64,000 nt of DNA, taken from contig JAIUCV010000089.1 in assembly GCA_026724425.1 (NCBI GenBank), positions 248,001-312,000 on the forward strand, written 5' to 3'. Below, piece by piece: positions 58,176 through 64,000 of this stretch. Each line of letters begins with the position of its first letter. The stretch's first letter is position 1. The DNA is from Erythrophleum ivorense (taxonomy: Eukaryota > Streptophyta > Magnoliopsida > Fabales > Fabaceae). The notes beneath the pieces were generated by a model, which saw only the letters and a list, made by a program, of their open reading frames with translations, did not search any database and had not been told where the DNA came from. The position numbers were made by a program, and so were the translations under genes.

Positions 58176-59360
58176 ATGCCTGCCACAGAATATCAAGGCT
58201 CTTTTCTGGGCCGAATAAGTATCCGTCGGAATCAAGTCGTGGCCATGGAAGGCAACCATGATCAAGAAGTAGAAGACCTCGAGCTTTTCCAGAAACACGT
58301 TAGTGACCGATTCGCCGATCTCTTATCCCCGCCATCCGAAGATTCCCCTGGCGACGCCCTGCTTTCCATCGGTTGGCTCCGAAAGCTTCTCGACATGTTT
58401 CTCTGCTGCGAAGCCGAATTCAAGGCCGTTCTCATAATGGGTCGTGACCCTTCTCATATCTCCAAGCCTCCTCTCGACCGTCTTGTCCCCGAACTCCTAG
58501 ACCGTGTTGTCAAAGCTCTTGACATTTGTAATGCACTCTGTCTCGGCGTCGAGTCCATCCGAAACGTTCAGAAACTCGCTGAGATTGCCGTCTCTGCTCT
58601 CGAGCAAAGGCCAATTGGCGATGGCCAAGCTCGACGCGCCAAGAAGGCATTAAACTCCCTGATCACAGCGATGATTGCGGAGGATAAGGACGGCAGCACC
58701 ACCAAGTCCACCGAGAGAACCTGGTCTTTTGGGCGAAAAGGTGCTAGTAGCGCGCCTGTGAACAAAGAGCGTATCTCGGGGCAATTCCGATTGCTATCGT
58801 GCAGCATGGCAAAGAATTGGTCTGCTGCCAAACAAATCCACGCCATGTCGTCCAATCTGGTGGTACCGCGAGGTGCTGAATCGTCTGGTTTGGCTTCTCC
58901 TCTTTATGTAATGAGTACGATATTTGTGTTTGTTATGTGGACTCTGGTTGCGGCTATCCCGTGTCAAGAGAGAAACGGGTTGGGGACTCATTTTCCGGTG
59001 CCTAGGCAATTGGGTTGGGCTCAACCCATGATTGGGTTGCAGGAGAAGATAGCAGAGGAGTGGAAGAAAAAGGAGAAGAAAGGGTCTGCGGGACTGTTGG
59101 AGGAGATGCAGAGGTTGGAAAAGATAGGTCAGTTCTTGATTGATTTTACTGATTCGTTCCAGTTTCCCGTGGAGGCAGAGCGCCTACAGGAGGTGAATTC
59201 ACAGGTGGAAGAGTTGGCGGATATTTGTAGGAAGATGGAAGAAGGTTTGGTACCTCTACAGCAACAAATCAGAGAGGTGTTTCATAGGGTTGTGAGGAGC
59301 AGGTCAGAGTTTCTTGAGGTCTTGGACCAAGCTGGGAAATTGTCTACGCCCACTGTGTAA
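58176..59360 (+). CDS. ROH1: ROH1-like protein (DUF793), EXO70-interacting family
   Basis: Single exon, 394 residues, starting MPATEYQGSFLGRISIRRNQ, which matches the conserved start of Arabidopsis ROH1A (At1g63930) as I recall it. An in-frame Met at 58245 is less likely as the start. Conserved blocks include LELFQKHVSDRFADLL, KPPLDRLVPELLDRVVKALD and ALEQRPIGDGQARRAKKAL. A hydrophobic segment of about 20 residues (YVMSTIFVFVMWTLVAAIPC, about residues 246-265) follows. The C-terminal helical region is rich in E/K (EEWKKKEKKGSAGLLEEMQR, EEGLVPLQQQIREVFHRVVR). ROH1A interacts with the exocyst subunit EXO70A1 and affects seed-coat mucilage; for this gene that role is inferred. The preceding 5' UTR is a long CT-rich tract. 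Confidence 0.9.
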   Translation: MPATEYQGSFLGRISIRRNQVVAMEGNHDQEVEDLELFQKHVSDRFADLLSPPSEDSPGDALLSIGWLRKLLDMFLCCEAEFKAVLIMGRDPSHISKPPLDRLVPELLDRVVKALDICNALCLGVESIRNVQKLAEIAVSALEQRPIGDGQARRAKKALNSLITAMIAEDKDGSTTKSTERTWSFGRKGASSAPVNKERISGQFRLLSCSMAKNWSAAKQIHAMSSNLVVPRGAESSGLASPLYVMSTIFVFVMWTLVAAIPCQERNGLGTHFPVPRQLGWAQPMIGLQEKIAEEWKKKEKKGSAGLLEEMQRLEKIGQFLIDFTDSFQFPVEAERLQEVNSQVEELADICRKMEEGLVPLQQQIREVFHRVVRSRSEFLEVLDQAGKLSTPTV

Positions 59361-62353
59361 AGATCAAAGGCAGCTTCTTCTTCTTCTTCTTTTGTTTTTC
59401 ACTTTCCGCAGCTTCTGAAGGGTTCTTAACCGAAAAGACCTTGAAGGTTTTGGGTTAGTTTTGAATTTTTTAAGAGGCTTCCGGTTATTACTCGCTAATG
59501 GGTATATCCTTGTTAATTAATTGTTCTCTCCCTTAGCCTACAATGTAAGTCGTCATAGGGGTTTTTTTTCCTTCGGTATTTGTATTTGGGCGAAGAAGTA
59601 TTACATTATTGCACTCAACAGGTTGTGGGACTGGTAAAGTTGTCGTCTAGTCCGATATGCACTTTTGTTTTCTGGAATCTGGATATATTTTTTCTTTTTC
59701 TTAGCTCTGATCACTGCCTGCTTTCCCCAGCCAGCTTTATTAATTTTAGACTTGGAGAAATGTATATACCCATCAGTAATTTTGAAGCTTAAAATGTTCT
59801 GAGAAATTGGAACAGTTTTATGTGATGTATGTACTACCCTGCTATGAATCTGACGCTGGAAGAGATGTTTCATCTCCTTGAATTTCATAAAGTAGCGACG
59901 GATTTAGATAATCATGCTCCATTGAAGTTGCTACACTGGGTAAATGGACCCGCTAATAAGTTATATGCACTGATAAGTTTCTGCATATTTCCGCAAGAGT
60001 ATATCTTAAAATACGAGCCCGAATAAATGTGTCTTGTGCAGAATAGTTCAGTTCTCTCCGTTTGGGAAGGAAAGGTCTTTTTCTTTTTTGGCCCTTTTGA
60101 AATTGATGAGTCATAAGTCCTGTTGTGCTCTTATAGTCAAGACTTGACACCAACTGATTGAACAACATATTTGATTTATTTATTCCTCTTCTGAAACAGA
60201 GTACAATGTTGTCATGTTATCTGTACTCCTTTCCAACAAAAACGTAATAATTTCATTTCCGTATACCAAACGATAATAGAACTATCCTCGTCATGGTCTA
60301 TGGCATGCCCTGTATGAATCATCTTACCTTCAGAGCGTAACAAATTTATATGGAAAAAAAGGAAGTATTGCAGAAGTATAAATAGTGTCTCAGCAGACTA
60401 GTTCAGTTCTGTCCATTTAGGAAGGAAAAATCTTTTTTTTTTTTCCTTTTGAAATTGATGAGTCATAAGTCATATTGTGCTGTTGTAGTCAAAGACTTGA
60501 CACCAAGTGATTAAACAGCATGTTTGATTTATTTATTCCTCTGCTGGAACACAGAACAACGTTGTAGCTTCGTTAGTTATTCCTTTTCTATACTGGATGA
60601 ATAGTCTCTTCAACGGACAGAAGAGAAGACATTTCTATTTTTATTGGATTTCAGAATAGAAGGGGTTCTTGGTTTTGGAGTGTATGTAGGGAAAATGGGC
60701 GTGCAGTGTGCTCACCATCTAACCCAAGCCCAGCATCAATGCTTATCCAAGATGTCTGGTTTCTCCGTCTTCATATTCTGATGTCTACGCTTAGACAGGC
60801 TTTGCCCTAAACCAGAAATCCTTGTTGGGCTTTGGCTTCACTTGTTTCCTCACCAAATTCTGCTCGTTTCAGTAATGTTCTACTTTTTTGTTTGGTTCGC
60901 AACTGTCAACAGGTTTTACCTATGATGCCTTTGTTTTTAGCTTTTCGAGTTTTCCCTTGTTCTTTTTCATATTTAAGCTCAATATTCACAAAAGCAAACA
61001 AACCTTGTAATTGATGTTTGATGAGATGAGATTAGACCTGGGTTAAAAAACGTGTTTGATCTCATAGCTTCGGCTAAAATAAATAAATATAAGTTTGAAA
61101 AATAAATTTTGATTATAAAATAAGTCCATTTAACAAAACTCGATTTATAAAACGGGTTTGGATTGACAGTGTAACTTGTATAATCACAAAGGCACAGTTC
61201 GTTTTAAAATGACCCATGTTCATGATTCAATCTACATAAGATGATATTGTTCTAAAATTTAAGAAAAAAAATGAAAATAAATGAGATGATACAACAACGG
61301 TTAGATAACTAAACGACCTTCGAGTCTTTAATTTATTATTATTATTTTGAACAGACCAGCTAAATCGATTGATTGATCATTTGTGAACCAACTTAAAATT
61401 TCAAAAGGAGTTAAGTGGACTTTTTAAAAAAAAAAAAATAGAAGTGTTAACTGAATTGATTCTGGAAAGAAAGTTATATTTTGTTTGTTTGACCTCATTC
61501 TTTTTTGTGTACCATTTAACCTCACTTAAATAAAACAAAATTATTAATGAATAGTTTATGTTCCTTGTAATCTCCCTCCTAATAAAAAAAAGAGGATGAA
61601 TTACATATATATTTTTTAAAATTTGTTGAAACTATACAAATATTTTTTCTATTTTTAAAATGTATATATAATTTTTTTAAGTAAAATGTTACACTGTAGT
61701 CTAATTTTAAAAATTTTTAATTAAACTAATTTTTATTAAATTAAAATTAAATTTGATGAAAACAAATTTATTCTTTTTTTATTTTATTTGTGTATATTTA
61801 AAAATAAAATCAACTCTTTTTATTTTTATTTATACATATTTGAAAATGATATGTATTGGTATATTTAAGTTAATTAAAAGAATTTCCGTAAATAAAATAA
61901 AATTAGACTAAATTATATATTTTAAAAATAAAAAAATTTATCTAATTTTAACATAATTAAAACATCCGGTTAATTTACTATTAAAAAAATTATGTAAAGC
62001 TCTCACCAAAAAAAAAAAGAACCAACAACGATGTCGTACAACCAGCATCATTGGAAAAATGACACCCAAACCACTCTTCCCAGAAAAATGGCGATGGCTT
62101 CAAATGGAGAACTGCGACATAAAATTAAGATGATCGCGTTACAGATGAACTCACCCGCATAGTTTCTCTATCTACCCTGTACCAATCGCAATTCAAAAAT
62201 TCATCATCCCAGAAACTTCCCTCTTTTTATATCTTCAATCTGGATTTGACATCACGCCCCTTCGACCTCCCCTAGAGCCATTGCTTCTTCATTAATAAAA
62301 TATTATCATAAACTTCACCTATAAATTAATTCAACCATTATATCAAACCGTCA
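59361..62353. other. Intergenic region between ROH1-like and MDAR6-like
   Basis: Starts with the ROH1 3' UTR. It contains a direct repeat at 60028-60215 and 60380-60565 (separate entry). The part 61,020-62,030 is very AT-rich. No gene recognised. Confidence 0.55.
60028..60565 (+). repeat. Direct repeat of about 180 bp downstream of ROH1
   Basis: AGTTCAGTTCT starts at 60045 and again at 60400 (offset 355 bp). Similarity continues for about 165 bp, including TTTTGAAATTGATGAGTCATAA and TTGATTTATTTATTCCTCT in both copies. The copies differ by scattered substitutions and small indels. No coding frame is shared. Confidence 0.75.
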
Positions 62354-62473
62354 ATGTCTTCAGGTTCAAGTGCTCTGCTTCTTCACTCTCCTGCTCCTTT
62401 ACTATCTGATTCTATTCACTCTTCTCATTTTCCGTGCTTTCTGTTTTCTCCTTGTACGACCAACAGTTCGTAG
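62354..62473 (+). promoter_or_regulatory. Upstream ORF in the MDAR6-like 5' region
   Basis: ATG at 62354 opens a 39-codon frame ending in TAG at 62471-62473, eight bases before the ATG at 62481 and out of frame with it. If the transcript begins upstream of 62354, this uORF could lower translation from 62481. No transcript evidence is available. Confidence 0.4.
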
Positions 62474-62480
62474 ATTCACC

Positions 62481-63923
62481 ATGGCAGCCATCTCCAATTC
62501 CCTTTCCCTGAAGCACGGCCTCTCCCTTTGGTGTCCTCAAACTGCGTCTCTCAATCGACTTAACCCTTCTTCTTCTTCAATCGCATTCAGAACCTTCCGG
62601 AGATGTTACGCCGCTTTCGCTAATGAGAATCGGGAGTATGTTCCTCCCCTTCGCTGTTTCAATTTTCATTTCTATTCGACTTTCAATATCTTGACTTTTT
62701 TCTTTTCATTAATTTTTTTCCAATTATTGCAGGTATGTGATTGTTGGCGGTGGAAATGCTGCAGGATATGCTGCGCCGACTTTCGTGGAACACGGCATGG
62801 CGGAGGGACGCCTATGTATCGTGACCAAAGAGGTGACCTGACCTAGCTGCTCACCCATATTGCATTTTTCTATTTTCACTCTGTCCATTATGCTCATTTC
62901 TATGGCTAGAAATTTCATCTCTTGTGATTTTGATCTCTTTCTGGTTTTGTTGAATTCACAAAACAGGCATATGCGCCTTACGAGCGTCCGGCGCTGACAA
63001 AAGGTTATCTATTCCCACGAGATAAAAACCCTGCGCGCCTTCCTGTACGACTTTACTCTTTTAAGCTTATGTAGTCAACTGAAGAATTGTTTCTATTCCT
63101 AAAATTTTCGTCAATCATGGCAAGGCTTGAGAGTATAACATTGATTGAACTATATTCCGACTATTGTACATTAAATATTACTATTCTGTAAAAAGTCATT
63201 GGCTATCATGCTTTCTTGCAACTCGTTATTAAAACTTATAATGTGGCATCATAATTGTGCCTTCAAACTTTTAATAGGGATTTCACACTTGTGTTGGATC
63301 CGGTGGAGAGAGACAGACTCCAGAGTGGTATGAGGAGAAAGGGATAGAGGTAGTCTTTGTTTTGCTCTTGCTCTAAACTTGTCTGATGTGAACGATTTTG
63401 TCAATTTCCGTGCCTGTAGAAGTTCATCTTCCTGTCATGCGTGGAACAATGGATATAGGATTACTTGAAATTGAATGGCAAAATCTCATATTCTGATGAT
63501 CTAATCTTCCTAGAAAAGTTTTAATATTAGGGGAAGGACTAAGATATGATACTTTTCAGTTTTCATTGATTTACTTTTTTGAAATTTTCATTTCATGTTT
63601 TCCTTTTTTTTTGGGGGGGGGGGGGGGGGGCGTTAGATGATATATCAAGATCCAGTAAGAAGTATTGACATTGAGCAGCAAACTTTGACGACAAATTCTG
63701 GAAAACTGCTAAAGTATGGCTCACTTATTATTGCGACAGGATCTACAGCCTCTAGGTATCTGTCTGTTTTCTTTAGGTCATCTAGTTTTATATATAAAAA
63801 TTGGTGAAAATCATACCTCTTGACTGTCATGCTATTAGATTTCCAGAGAAAATTGGGGGAAATCTACCTGGTGTTCACTACATCCGTGATGTTGCAGATG
63901 CTGATTCACTAGTTTCATCATTG
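62481..63923 (+). CDS. MDAR6: Monodehydroascorbate reductase, plastid/mitochondrial type (5' part of gene)
   Basis: Six exons are visible: 62481-62635, 62733-62832, 62967-63045, 63278-63349, 63637-63755 and 63839-63923. The gene then runs off the window. The N-terminus is a Ser/Arg-rich, acid-poor transit peptide of about 45 residues. Next comes the FAD-binding Rossmann motif VIVGGGNAAGYAA and the conserved APYERPALTKGYLFP, GFHTCVGSGGERQTPEWY, GSLIIATGSTASRFPEKIGG and NLPGVHYIRDVADADSL blocks. The enzyme reduces the monodehydroascorbate radical with NAD(P)H in the ascorbate-glutathione cycle. Residues right after the FAD motif read AAPTFVEHG where relatives usually have AARTFVE. The same frame is open upstream to an ATG at 62370, so a longer form is possible. 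The NAD(P)H-binding half lies beyond 64,000. Confidence 0.92.
63613..63630 (+). repeat. 18-G homopolymer in intron 4 of the MDAR6-like gene
   Basis: Eighteen consecutive G after a T-rich run, ending six bases before the acceptor AG at 63635-63636 of the exon starting 63637. Length could be affected by sequencing or assembly error. Confidence 0.85.
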
Positions 63924-64000
63924 GTAATCTTTTATTCATTCTAATCAGTGTGACTTAATGTTCGTATAATTTGAGTAATTCTGATTAAGTGGATAATTCA

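Noticed and set aside
58568..59024. Minus-strand frames within ROH1
   Set aside because: Shadows of the ROH1 coding sequence.

Overview
The window is nuclear DNA of a eudicot plant. It is AT-rich, its genes carry GT-AG introns, and it holds a cytosolic HSP90, a group B MAP kinase, a 40S ribosomal protein, an R2R3-MYB, a plant-only ROH1-type protein and a plastid/mitochondrial monodehydroascorbate reductase. Grapevine or a relative is my guess from memory and is not proven by the sequence.

Left part (1-18,100): a GH28 polygalacturonase-like gene (+, 6 exons, 1733-3865), a MPK4-type MAP kinase (-, 6 exons, 4833-9011), a cytosolic HSP90 (+, 4 exons, 12239-14693) with a possible heat-shock element upstream, and the 40S protein eS10 (-, 5 exons, 16078-17838) with a telo-box and site II promoter elements. 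Two related MITE-like elements flank HSP90. I derived the splice models by hand. For each of these genes the exon lengths sum to an intact reading frame.

Centre (19,430-41,137): one complete 21.7-kb Ty3/gypsy retrotransposon of the Tat/Ogre type. It has about 4.2-kb LTRs, a perfect 5-bp target duplication (CCACT), a primer-binding site just inside the 5' LTR, an extra ORF1 before gag, gag, protease with a G-patch-like tail, a predicted 186-bp intron, then RT, RNase H, a second RNase H and integrase. Behind pol lie a 58-bp repeat pair, a 22-bp minisatellite with paired base changes and a duplicated polypurine tract/LTR junction. The copy is young (LTRs about 1% different by eye) but broken by several stops and one frameshift. 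It sits inside an older, decayed transposon-protein frame on the minus strand. About 1 kb further right is a solo LTR (42,211-43,771) with its own 5-bp duplication (TTATT).

Right part (46,900-64,000): MYB103-like (-, 3 exons), then about 9 kb without a convincing gene, ROH1-like (+, single exon), and the first six exons of an MDAR6-like gene running off the window. From memory, MYB103, ROH1A and MDAR6 of Arabidopsis are At1g63910, At1g63930 and At1g63940, so this looks like conserved gene order.

The host genes do not form a pathway. The most unusual material is in the Ogre-type element (intron, ORF1, G-patch, covarying minisatellite, doubled replication signals) and in the MDAR6 gene (an 18-G run six bases before a splice acceptor, and an upstream in-frame extension).
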